DNA from: a virus
Strand: one strand, 5' to 3'
Length of the DNA stretch: 40,712 bases
Virus record (IMG/VR): IMGVR_UViG_3300046535_001514
Location: 1-40,712 of that record
In this document: positions 11,475-18,627 of the stretch, piece by piece
How the letters are laid out: each line of letters begins with the position of its first letter
Position numbering within the stretch: the stretch's first letter is position 1
Position numbers and translations under genes: made by a program
The notes under the pieces: generated by a model
Seen by the model: only the letters and a program-made list of their open reading frames with translations
The model's database searches: none
Told to the model about the DNA's origin: nothing

Positions 11475-11753
11475 ATGGAAATTTTTGATGCAAACCGTAA
11501 CTTAGTGTCTCCCGAAATTGAGGTTCCCTTTATGCTGAAGGGTTTAACAACAATCTTTGGGAAAGAATCAATAGTAGGTGTTTTAAAGAAGTCCTTCCAT
11601 ATCGACAAAATAGAAGACTTTGAGAAACATCCATTGCTCTTCTTGTCTCTGTCCCAGTTCTATCGAAATGAAGTTGATTATATGGCTAAACTCAAAAAGC
11701 GTAAATCAGTTAAGCCCTATTCCATCGCACAACACAGGAAAACAGTATGCTAA
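11475..11753 (+). CDS. Hypothetical 92-residue protein
   Basis: Preceded by ACGAGGTATGAT. Mixed alpha/beta with a middle region GLTTIFGKESIVGVLKKSFH and a basic C-terminus (KLKKRKSVKPYSIAQHRKTV). It overlaps the csrA start by seven bases, so translation of the two is probably coupled. No domain identified. Confidence 0.65.
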   Translation: MEIFDANRNLVSPEIEVPFMLKGLTTIFGKESIVGVLKKSFHIDKIEDFEKHPLLFLSLSQFYRNEVDYMAKLKKRKSVKPYSIAQHRKTVC

Positions 11754-11935
11754 TACTAAAGAGGATGAATGGTCAATCGATTAAGATTGGTGAGTTCATT
11801 AATGTCAAGGTTTTATCAGTAGACATTAACGAGCAGGGATTTACAGAAGTGACTATCGGGGTAACTGCTCCGAAAGAAGTCACAATACTTCTGGATGATA
11901 TTAAAAAAAGGAGTACTAAAAATGGCAAAAAATAA
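11747..11935 (+). CDS. csrA: CsrA-family RNA-binding translational regulator
   Basis: A 62-residue protein, the length of bacterial CsrA. The signature MLILKRMNGQSIKIGEFINV, the strand VTIGVTAPKEVTIL and the helix DDIKKR follow CsrA from end to end. A short insert (DINEQGF) sits between strands 2 and 3. CsrA dimers bind GGA motifs in RNA hairpin loops and block or stabilise mRNAs. L4 and R6 are kept, but the arginine near position 44, central for RNA contact in E. coli CsrA, is Leu here (VTILLDDI in place of VSVHREEI). The phage protein may therefore have changed specificity or act by forming mixed dimers with host CsrA. Confidence 0.92.
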   Translation: MLILKRMNGQSIKIGEFINVKVLSVDINEQGFTEVTIGVTAPKEVTILLDDIKKRSTKNGKK

Positions 11936-12098
11936 CATATTAGTTTTACTGGCATTCTCTATGATAATTTTTTATGGATTATTGATACTGGCTCATTGGC
12001 CTACATCAATACCTATTAAAGTGTTGCTGTATTTTTATGCCTACATGGCAGCGTATGGATTGCTCATGCATTGCATAAAGATCAAACGATTGTATTGA
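11922..12098 (+). CDS. Small two-pass membrane protein
   Basis: A 58-residue protein starting at 11922 behind AAAAGGAG. Residues 5-24 (NILVLLAFSMIIFYGLLILA) and 32-50 form two transmembrane helices, with a basic C-terminus (IKIKRLY). It overlaps the end of csrA. It could be an inner-membrane inhibitor or superinfection-exclusion protein; the sequence does not tell. The next promoter begins at its stop codon. Confidence 0.68.
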   Translation: MAKNNILVLLAFSMIIFYGLLILAHWPTSIPIKVLLYFYAYMAAYGLLMHCIKIKRLY

Positions 12099-12123
12099 CA
12101 TCATGATCGCTGGCGATTACAAT
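12095..12123 (+). promoter_or_regulatory. Rightward promoter with palindrome in the spacer
   Basis: Perfect -35 TTGACA (12095-12100), a 17-bp spacer and -10 TACAAT (12118-12123). The spacer holds the palindrome ATCGCTGGCGAT (12106-12117). It is a near-copy of the leftward promoter at 7558-7530 (23 of 29 positions). The start would lie about 10 bp before the ribosome site of the gene at 12141. It gives the distal half of the cluster, including the RNA ligase, its own control. Confidence 0.82.
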
Positions 12124-12140
12124 CATGATAAGGAGTGGAA

Positions 12141-12353
12141 ATGACAAAATACACAAAGCATACGGTTGGCGATGACGGTTTTACAGAATGGTTTAATCCT
12201 ATGCCCTTATGGAAAGTTAGTTGCTGCGATTGTGGTCTAGTCCATGATATAGAGCTAAAAATAAAGAATAAGAGGATATTAATCCGTGCAAAGAGAAATT
12301 ATCGTGCTACGGGTCAAAAAAGAAGACACATGAACAGGAGAAAAGATGACTGA
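12141..12353 (+). CDS. Small phage protein with CCDCG motif
   Basis: A 70-residue protein starting at the ATG at 12141 after AAGGAG. A GTG two codons earlier is possible. WKVSCCDCGLVHDIELKIKN followed by RAKRNYRATGQKRRHMNRRK matches a small phage protein type seen beside early genes of many phages of proteobacteria. It is basic at the end, perhaps nucleic-acid-binding with a metal site. Biochemical role unknown. Confidence 0.72.
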   Translation: MTKYTKHTVGDDGFTEWFNPMPLWKVSCCDCGLVHDIELKIKNKRILIRAKRNYRATGQKRRHMNRRKDD

Positions 12354-12723
12354 TTTTAAAGTGGGCGACTTAGTAATTGTAGGCGAAAGCTCAGCCGTGG
12401 CTGAAGTTATTAAATGCTCAGAGAAGTGGGTTTTTATTTATTTTGACAACGATCAGGTCGAAAAGTGCCTGAGGATGGAACTATCTTTACTGCCCCCGCA
12501 GCCCTTTAAAAACGGCCAGGTCTTGTGTGTAGATATTAGCCAACGCAAAGGCATTTTGATAGATTATTCACAACCAAGACAATTTCTCGCTAAGTTTGAT
12601 TACATGATAGATAAAAATTATGCGTATCTGACTATAGAAGTTGATGGGGAGCGAATGTACATTTGCGCGCATATTAATGAGTTGTCTGAATGCCTGATCG
12701 ATTTTGAAGAGGAGGCGGCATAA
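12346..12723 (+). CDS. KOW/SH3-like protein
   Basis: A 125-residue protein opening MTDFKVGDLVIVGESSAVAE, the same VGD signature as the leftward family at 5973-7100. A second barrel-like segment starts at PFKNGQVLCVDISQRKGILI. It ends in an acidic tail. It overlaps the gene before by eight bases and the gene after by one. It probably adopts one or two small beta barrels. Partner unknown. Confidence 0.68.
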   Translation: MTDFKVGDLVIVGESSAVAEVIKCSEKWVFIYFDNDQVEKCLRMELSLLPPQPFKNGQVLCVDISQRKGILIDYSQPRQFLAKFDYMIDKNYAYLTIEVDGERMYICAHINELSECLIDFEEEAA

Positions 12724-12965
12724 TGACTATCAAGAAACATGGGGATATTTATCCTATGCAGACAGCCCCTCGAGACGGAACCCCAGTATTTTTACTGTCA
12801 ACTAAAGGGTGGTTTAAGGCTGTATTCCGTGGCGATACCTGGCAACCGATGGACTTCGACGGGTGGGAAATAGATTTTGATAAGGCATCACATTGGAGAC
12901 CAATGCAAACGAGCATGCGTAGAACTAATTTAAATCCAGATTTAAATTTAGAGGAGGCTGAATAA
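12723..12965 (+). CDS. Small HWRP-domain protein (DUF551-like)
   Basis: An 80-residue protein with MQTAPRDGTPVFLLSTKGWF, a Trp-rich centre and HWRPMQT. The frame xxPxDGxxVL...W...HWRPM is that of small phage proteins annotated as DUF551 or similar. It is the first of three such genes within 1.2 kb (with 13311 and 13586). Start and stop overlap its neighbours by one base. These proteins are widespread in phages, but their function is not known. Confidence 0.7.
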   Translation: MTIKKHGDIYPMQTAPRDGTPVFLLSTKGWFKAVFRGDTWQPMDFDGWEIDFDKASHWRPMQTSMRRTNLNPDLNLEEAE

Positions 12966-13318
12966 TGGCTGAACTTTTGCTAAAAAAGTACCATGATTTC
13001 ATAGTCCTTTTGGCTAGTCAAGATCCAGACGAGGTGGATTTTGATGAGATTGTTTGTGAGGCTGAAAAATTCTTAGAGGAGAATCCGATCTATGAACAAA
13101 TAAATAAATTTCATCATTTAGACAAAAATTGGGAGTCTAGTTGGCCTCAATGTAATATCTTTTGCGTTTTTTGTATTGATTGTGATGATGCAGAAAAAGG
13201 TATGCTCAAGCAATCGCCTGATGGATATCGCATATTCACGCACAGTAGGATTATCTCTGTTAGAGAATCTAAAAAGTGTATCATGTGGAGATATTATTTT
13301 GAGGGCGAAGATGAGTAA
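12965..13318 (+). CDS. Hypothetical 117-residue protein
   Basis: An acidic N-terminal helix region (ASQDPDEVDFDEIVCEAEKF) is followed by a Cys/Trp-rich middle (WPQCNIFCVFCIDCDDAEKG) and a beta-rich end (IISVRESKKCIMWRYYFEG). The cysteine cluster could bind a metal. It is embedded between HWRP genes with overlapping start and stop codons. No family recognised. Confidence 0.65.
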   Translation: MAELLLKKYHDFIVLLASQDPDEVDFDEIVCEAEKFLEENPIYEQINKFHHLDKNWESSWPQCNIFCVFCIDCDDAEKGMLKQSPDGYRIFTHSRIISVRESKKCIMWRYYFEGEDE

Positions 13319-13589
13319 CTGGATAAAATTCGACAAGAATGACCTTACCACATGGCCTCCATACAAGGTCAATGTCTTGGCTATTGATGAATACAAAGAC
13401 ATCCAAACCGTAAGCCACGATACGTATGATTTTGATGAAGATGATGAGGATGCCTCGGAGACGGACGACTTTGGAAAAAACGAGCATTTTTTGGCGATGG
13501 CTCACGAGTGTTCATACGATTACACCCACGATGTGACGGACTCGGTAACGCATTGGCGGCCTATGATCGATCTGCCGGAGGATTTATGA
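13311..13589 (+). CDS. HWRP-domain protein (DUF551-like), tandem copy 2
   Basis: A 92-residue protein. The start at 13311 (ATGAGTAA overlap with the previous stop) is chosen because the sequence MSNWIKFDKNDLTTWPPYKV matches the start of the next gene (MSKWIKFD then EKTWPEF). It has a very acidic insert in the middle (DFDEDDEDASETDDFG) and ends THWRPMIDLPEDL. Probably a tandem paralogue pair. Confidence 0.7.
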   Translation: MSNWIKFDKNDLTTWPPYKVNVLAIDEYKDIQTVSHDTYDFDEDDEDASETDDFGKNEHFLAMAHECSYDYTHDVTDSVTHWRPMIDLPEDL

Positions 13590-13939
13590 GCAAGTGGATT
13601 AAATTTGATGTGTTCGACGAAAAAACATGGCCAGAGTTTGAGGAAGAGATTTTACTGGTTATGAATATCAGTAATCATTCTTATGTAACTATTGGCAGAA
13701 TAGTTGATTGTCGTGGTATAGACGAAGGTTTGGCAGTCTATGCGGATGGCTGTAGTGATGGTATTAAATGTGTCACACACTGGCGGCCAATTCCTGATCC
13801 TCCTACTATGAAACCCAAAGTATGCCCCGCATGCGGTAACCCGCCGAAGCCGTTCGAGACAGACTCGATCGACAAAGATCCATACAAGACCTGCGCCATG
13901 TGCGGGGAAATGACAGCTGACCAACAGGATTTAGCATAA
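13586..13939 (+). CDS. HWRP-domain protein with C-terminal zinc ribbon, tandem copy 3
   Basis: A 117-residue protein starting at 13586 behind GGAGG, with an ATGA overlap. An N-terminal DUF551-like unit runs from MSKWIKFDVFDEKTWPEFEE to THWRPIPDPP. It is then fused to a zinc ribbon made of CPACGNPPK and CAMCGE (CxxC...CxxC). Its two neighbours lack this extension, so this looks like a domain fusion. Function unknown. Confidence 0.7.
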   Translation: MSKWIKFDVFDEKTWPEFEEEILLVMNISNHSYVTIGRIVDCRGIDEGLAVYADGCSDGIKCVTHWRPIPDPPTMKPKVCPACGNPPKPFETDSIDKDPYKTCAMCGEMTADQQDLA

Positions 13940-14784
13940 TGCCCGAATTTAAGAAATTTCCGAAAATTGAAAGATACGACGTCGTTGAATTCACTATTAC
14001 TCAAAAATTGCATGGGTCTAATGCTCAAGTCTATATTTTTGAAACAGAGAATGGACTAGATTTGTTGTGCGGCAGTAGATCAAGATGGATTACGCCCGAG
14101 GATGACAACTTCGGATTCGCTAAATTTGTGCAAAACAATAAACAAGATTTCATGGATACTCTTGGAATTGGTAGGCATTACGGGGAATGGGTGGGCAAAG
14201 GAATAAACACAGGAGAAGGACTTATCGATAAACAATTCTTCTTGTTCAATTGGAAGAGATGGGTGTTTATTCCTTTGCCAGAAAATGTTCGCCGTATCCC
14301 ACTGATAAGCCATGGTCATACATTTCTATATGAGCTGGATGGTAGGATAGAATGTGCAATGGAAGATCTTAAAGAATCAGGTAGCAAAATTTGCCCTGGT
14401 TATATGAAGCCAGAGGGCATCGTAATAGAAATAAATGGGGTATTTTACAAGAAGACTTTCGAAAATGAGGAAGTCGCCTGGAAGTGCAAAGAAAAATCAG
14501 ACAATCCTTTCATTGGGCAAGTAGATGTTTCGCACTTATTGCAACCGCTTCGATTGGAAAAATTACTCTCTCGAGATGAAAAGTATGTAAGGGATTATCC
14601 GCGCAGTCTGCCTATAATCTGCGCAGATTATGTCAATGACCTTGAAGAAGAAGGACAATTTTTCGAGAACGATGAAGAGCAGATTAAGGCAATTAAACGG
14701 GCATTAGGCAGGAAATTATTTTCTTTCGTTAAAGCCACGGTTACTTCTTCGGCTCAACCGGCTGATCTATCGAAAAAAGATTAG
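13939..14784 (+). CDS. RNA ligase (Rnl2-type nucleotidyltransferase)
   Basis: A 281-residue protein with the ordered motifs of covalent nucleotidyl transferases. Motif I is KLHG at 23-26, where K23 is the expected adenylated lysine (TQKLHGSNAQVYI). Motif III/IIIa regions are GEWVGKG (82-88) and FFLFNW (100-105), motif IV is PEGIVIEI (158-165), and motif V is WKCKEK (181-186). Spacing fits the T4 Rnl2-like RNA ligases, which seal nicks in duplex or tRNA-like RNA. Likely role: repair of RNAs cut by host anticodon nucleases. Its last 44 bp overlap the convergent holin-like gene. Confidence 0.85.
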   Translation: MPEFKKFPKIERYDVVEFTITQKLHGSNAQVYIFETENGLDLLCGSRSRWITPEDDNFGFAKFVQNNKQDFMDTLGIGRHYGEWVGKGINTGEGLIDKQFFLFNWKRWVFIPLPENVRRIPLISHGHTFLYELDGRIECAMEDLKESGSKICPGYMKPEGIVIEINGVFYKKTFENEEVAWKCKEKSDNPFIGQVDVSHLLQPLRLEKLLSRDEKYVRDYPRSLPIICADYVNDLEEEGQFFENDEEQIKAIKRALGRKLFSFVKATVTSSAQPADLSKKD

Positions 14785-14953
14785 ACGCTGCCTTTAAAAC
14801 GAATCCAAGAGCCGTGAGCGCGATAGCGGCTTTTGGGTAACCTGAGACTACAGAAATCAATCCAGACGCGCCTAGCGCCCCGTTAATAGCGTCAGAGACG
14901 CGCTTAATCACGATGGGCGTGGGTTTTAATGCAAATTGTAGGCCAAATCTCAC
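14741..14953 (-). CDS. Holin-like small membrane protein
   Basis: A 70-residue protein. Two moderately hydrophobic Ala/Gly-rich segments, at about 22-39 (AINGALGASGLISVVSG) and 42-60 (AAIALTALGFVLKAASNLF), flank a Pro/Lys turn, followed by a charged tail. It lies directly after the endolysin with a 4-bp overlap, the usual place of a holin. Hydrophobicity is modest, so another lysis accessory is possible. It is the last gene of the late operon and overlaps the RNA ligase end from the opposite strand. Confidence 0.6.
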   Translation of the reverse strand: MRFGLQFALKPTPIVIKRVSDAINGALGASGLISVVSGYPKAAIALTALGFVLKAASNLFSIDQPVEPKK

Positions 14954-15495
14954 TTGTATGCCCTCGTCACCCAGCCGTTAATAAACTTACTTAATTTAGG
15001 ATTCCTGCTAATTAAGTTTTCGTAGAAATTTTTACGATCAGTCTTGAACTGCCCGAGAAGCTTTACTTTCTCCTCATCCGACATCTTATTAAGCGTATTC
15101 AGGGTTTTTATGCCCAATTTACCATCAGCATCAATCCGCTGTTGGCCGATAATAGTGTTCAATGACTTTTGCAGGACTTTGATTGCCGGTATTTGCCCCG
15201 CGTTAACGGCGAAGTCGAATACACGCTCGGCAATGTCCCCGTCTTTGATGAGATCGTAGCCCCTTGAATACCACAGAGACCTATAGACCTCGCGCGCATT
15301 ATCTCGCGTGAAGTGGTGCATATCATTTGCCGTGATTACCCCATCCCCGTCCACATCATAGCGCATGAGTTTGGCGGCGTTCAGGTAAGCAGAGGTTATT
15401 CCATAAGCGGTCGCGCCGCCTGCATCGTCCTGGTCGTCTACAAATCCCCCTTCGTTCTGAAGAACAAAATCTATAGCCATGCTTAAATTAGACAT
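14950..15495 (-). CDS. Endolysin, GH108-type muramidase with EF-hand-like loop
   Basis: A 181-residue protein. NEGGFVDDQDDAGGATAYGI (14-33) is the glycoside hydrolase 108 signature, with E15 the expected catalytic acid. The C-terminal half (VFDFAVNAGQIPAIKVLQKS then DADGKLGIKTLNTL) is the associated peptidoglycan-binding domain. DVDGDGVITAND (47-58) has every ligand position of a calcium-binding EF-hand loop. No signal peptide, so release should depend on a holin. It overlaps both neighbouring genes by a few bases. Confidence 0.9.
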   Translation of the reverse strand: MSNLSMAIDFVLQNEGGFVDDQDDAGGATAYGITSAYLNAAKLMRYDVDGDGVITANDMHHFTRDNAREVYRSLWYSRGYDLIKDGDIAERVFDFAVNAGQIPAIKVLQKSLNTIIGQQRIDADGKLGIKTLNTLNKMSDEEKVKLLGQFKTDRKNFYENLISRNPKLSKFINGWVTRAYK

Positions 15496-15715
15496 CTTCT
15501 TTAGATTCTGGCTCTACGGGCGGTGGAATATACATGCAAACGCACTGAGAAAATCTCGTCACAATATCCCCTGAGCTGGCGCGTGACTGAGAAACTGATA
15601 AAGTCCCGATATAGTCGTAGCCATATCCGCTCGGTATCGGGCCCAAGTAAAGTTTCATTTGTGCTTCGAATGCGGCTTGGTCTGTATCTGTTACAAGTTT
15701 ATATATATATGCCAT
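15488..15715 (-). CDS. Small protein in the lysis region
   Basis: A 75-residue soluble protein: MAYIYKLVTDTDQAAFEAQM, then a Tyr/Gly-rich middle (LGPIPSGYGYDYIGTLSVSQ) and a proline/glutamate end. GGTGA lies before the ATG. No transmembrane segment, so it is not a holin. It may belong to the tail (small fibre or chaperone) rather than to lysis. Unknown. Confidence 0.65.
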   Translation of the reverse strand: MAYIYKLVTDTDQAAFEAQMKLYLGPIPSGYGYDYIGTLSVSQSRASSGDIVTRFSQCVCMYIPPPVEPESKEDV

Positions 15716-15724
15716 AAATCACCA

Positions 15725-16105
15725 TTAACTGCTAGCCCATTTGGAAAATGCTTTTATTAGTCCAACGTAGTCAAACGTTAATAGAATAGCACACGTTCCG
15801 CCGAATATCGACATTGTCTTGATAAGCATCGTTACCGCGCCATTTTTGAAGCTTTGGTTTAGGGCGATTTTCTCAAGATTGCCGTCGATATTTTCGAGTC
15901 TATAACTCACATCTTTCGCAAAGTCGTCAATCTTCTTGTTTGTCTGACTTAGCTGGACATTCATGTTTTGCATAGCGACGGATGCCATCGCCTGAGATTC
16001 AGCCAGAGAATTCACGCGACTTTCGATTCGCGTGATGTCCTCTCGGTATTCCTCTCGTTTTATGTAATCATGTATTTGAATTTCCTTTTCCGCATGAAAT
16101 GTCAT
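15725..16105 (-). CDS. Coiled-coil protein with C-terminal membrane helix (XhlA- or spanin-like)
   Basis: A 126-residue protein. Residues 15-90 are heptad-like (ESRVNSLAESQAMASVAMQN, then NKKIDDFAKDVSYRLENIDG). Residues 95-115 form one transmembrane helix (MLIKTMSIFGGTCAILLTF). A coiled coil before a single C-terminal helix is typical of XhlA-type holin accessories and of tail-anchored lysis proteins. Position between the tail spike and the endolysin supports a lysis role. Confidence 0.65.
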   Translation of the reverse strand: MTFHAEKEIQIHDYIKREEYREDITRIESRVNSLAESQAMASVAMQNMNVQLSQTNKKIDDFAKDVSYRLENIDGNLEKIALNQSFKNGAVTMLIKTMSIFGGTCAILLTFDYVGLIKAFSKWASS

Positions 16106-16114
16106 ATATTAACA

Positions 16115-18619
16115 TTATTGTATGAGATATGAAAAACTCAGATTTACCGTATTAACCACATTTAACGCTGCAACATCGCTTTTATTGGTAACCTGAACGG
16201 CAGCTTGCGTATTTATTGAGCTGATATCATAAATGTCACCCCCCACCGGCACGACTGAATAGCAATTCGAACCCATCATGTTTGCCTGGGTTGCCCCCGA
16301 AAAGTTATTGCCAATCGGGATTGTAATACTTACAAAGTTATCTACAGCGGTTGGCGTGTACTGATACTTTACGTTCACTACGCAGACATTCCCTGCGGCA
16401 GATTTACCGTAGGTGTACGCAGCATAAAGGAGGGTGAAAGAACCCGATGTGCCTAACACATTCGTGATAGTAGGTGTAAAAATGTCAGAAAAGGAGTTTA
16501 AGCCCAATTGAGCATCTATTCCCTCAAGTGCTCCCGCGACAGAAGCATCGACAGGAGTGAAATTAACTGGAGAGATGTTAGATAGCATGCCATTTGATAT
16601 TTCAGAATTAACTATCGTGACAGGACCGCTAATACTGGGAACTGACGTAAGATACCTATCGATACTCAGGAAAAGTGACCCTGGGTCAGTCGCAGATACC
16701 GTGAGTCCATTTATATACGAGCTTCCATCTGAAAATATCTCAAGCAATGACGTCGTGCCAATTGTGGAAAAATTAGGACCGCTTCCGACATACAAATTGT
16801 TATCATCGAAAAGAAAAGCTTGGCCTGTGGAAACATGCACATTTAAACCAACACCAGTCCCAAAAAATTGATTTTTAGCAATATTATACACACGAGGGTT
16901 AGCAGCATCTGAATGAAGTATTTGGGTGTCTGCAAACATGCTAGATGAAAGATAACAGTCACAATTTTGAATATTCAAAGTAGGAACAATTTCAGATGTC
17001 GCGGTTATAGAGCCTATCAAACCTTGGCATAGAAAAGTCGTTGATCCAACTGTGCTGCCCTTGATGTTGTAATTATCACCAGTTAAGGTAAAAATGTTTT
17101 GCATCTGGATTGTAGCTGTTCCTGTTTGACTAATTCCATCAAAATCTAAAAGCATGCCTGCCAAAAAAGCCGTCGAAAGATTGTCAATAATTACATTTCC
17201 ACCAGACGCAAATGAAGCATCCAAAACTATTAAATTGGTAATTGTGTACGAACCACCATTGAAATTATAGTTTACCCATGGAAATATTGACCAATCCGTA
17301 TCTGTGAAATCTCCGAAACTATAAATAGTATACGGCGTAGAGGATGTTGCTAAAGCAAATACTTGTGAAATAGCAAACGAGATTGTGGAATAGGGATTTG
17401 CGAAACTGCCCGTCCCAGTTATATCGCTTCCAGCTACTTGACTAACATAAATTTGTTGAGTTACAGAACCAGATAAAATACCGTCAACATAATTCTTTGT
17501 AGCTGCGTCTGTAGAAATCAAAGGATCACCAACATTATTTATCTGTTGGGTATCACAATTTATATTAGCACCGACCATTTGGATGTTCGATGTACTGACC
17601 GTAGGCGTTCCAATCAGAGTGGGCAACGCTGATAGACGATCAACATTGAGTGTGATTGTTTTTCCAGGATCGTTTGTTAATGTTAATCCCCCATTAAAAT
17701 AAGAATTAACCGAGATAATCTGACAATCTGCTGGAAAACCAGTGTCACTGCTAAAGAAAAATGCTGAAGAAGTAGACGATAATATTGTTCCGATATCGTT
17801 CACAAAGCATGTTCCTGCAATGGTACCAACATTATATGCATTACTTGCGCCAATCACTGAATTATTTAAAAAGTTAAATTGGTGAAAGTTTGAAGAATCA
17901 TTCTGCGTATAATTGATAGTATTGAATAAGCTATTGTTTAAATTACCGAAGCAATTTGCTATGAACATATCCTGAGATGACCCAAACCCTGTAATGGAAT
18001 CAAAATTAAGGACAGTTCCGCCGGTGCTAGTTCCATTTATGGTATAACTAAACACAGTTGAACTTGTGATATTGTAAAATATCAAGACCGCAACCCCAGT
18101 TTGAGATATGGCATTAAAATCAATATTTAACCCGCCTTGCAAATCAGCATTACCGATATTTTCGATAGTTACCGTGCCCCCAGAACTAAAACTTACATCC
18201 ACGCCCACAGGATTCGTGACAGAATATGAGCCGCCATTAAAATTATAGCTCACCCATGGGAATAGCGACCAGTTTGTGTCGGTAAAATTCCCCGTTGCGT
18301 AAATCGTATAGGGGGTGACTGATGTTGCCAATCCCGAGATTTGAGAAAGCGCAAAAGAGATAGTGGCGTAAGGATTCCCTGCGCTTCCTGTCCCAGTTAT
18401 GTCACTACCCGAGATTTGGCTAACGTAAATCTGCTGGGTTACAATGCCAGATATGTCAGCCAAAGAAGCCATGGATTCAAACGTTGCGCCATCGTTTGAA
18501 AACTGTAACTTACTTAAATCAGTGTTATAAACCTGTGCGCCCGCGGAAACTGGTAAGTCTGCGGCTATCTCGGCGGCAGTGGCTTGCGGCGTAAAATATA
18601 AAGGTGCTGGTGATGACAT
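16115..18619 (-). CDS. Tail spike/fibre with two beta-helix repeats
   Basis: An 834-residue protein, very rich in Ser, Thr, Asn, Gly and short beta strands. A module of about 320 residues is duplicated: copy one begins QQIYVSQISGSDITGTGSAG (about residue 62), copy two QQIYVSQVAGSDITGTGSFA (about residue 386). Each continues with a PYxTISFA, NFNGGSY and repeated-strand pattern typical of a parallel beta-helix. The linker DAATKNYVDGILSGS resembles tail-fibre linkers. The C-terminal 140 residues are a separate beta-rich head. It probably recognises or degrades a surface polysaccharide. No enzymatic residues can be named. Confidence 0.82.
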   Translation of the reverse strand: MSSPAPLYFTPQATAAEIAADLPVSAGAQVYNTDLSKLQFSNDGATFESMASLADISGIVTQQIYVSQISGSDITGTGSAGNPYATISFALSQISGLATSVTPYTIYATGNFTDTNWSLFPWVSYNFNGGSYSVTNPVGVDVSFSSGGTVTIENIGNADLQGGLNIDFNAISQTGVAVLIFYNITSSTVFSYTINGTSTGGTVLNFDSITGFGSSQDMFIANCFGNLNNSLFNTINYTQNDSSNFHQFNFLNNSVIGASNAYNVGTIAGTCFVNDIGTILSSTSSAFFFSSDTGFPADCQIISVNSYFNGGLTLTNDPGKTITLNVDRLSALPTLIGTPTVSTSNIQMVGANINCDTQQINNVGDPLISTDAATKNYVDGILSGSVTQQIYVSQVAGSDITGTGSFANPYSTISFAISQVFALATSSTPYTIYSFGDFTDTDWSIFPWVNYNFNGGSYTITNLIVLDASFASGGNVIIDNLSTAFLAGMLLDFDGISQTGTATIQMQNIFTLTGDNYNIKGSTVGSTTFLCQGLIGSITATSEIVPTLNIQNCDCYLSSSMFADTQILHSDAANPRVYNIAKNQFFGTGVGLNVHVSTGQAFLFDDNNLYVGSGPNFSTIGTTSLLEIFSDGSSYINGLTVSATDPGSLFLSIDRYLTSVPSISGPVTIVNSEISNGMLSNISPVNFTPVDASVAGALEGIDAQLGLNSFSDIFTPTITNVLGTSGSFTLLYAAYTYGKSAAGNVCVVNVKYQYTPTAVDNFVSITIPIGNNFSGATQANMMGSNCYSVVPVGGDIYDISSINTQAAVQVTNKSDVAALNVVNTVNLSFSYLIQ

Positions 18620-18627
18620 TTTTTACC

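Noticed and set aside
16557-16871. Plus-strand open frames inside the tail spike and other late genes
   Set aside because: They are antisense shadows of long, well-supported minus-strand genes and lack ribosome sites.
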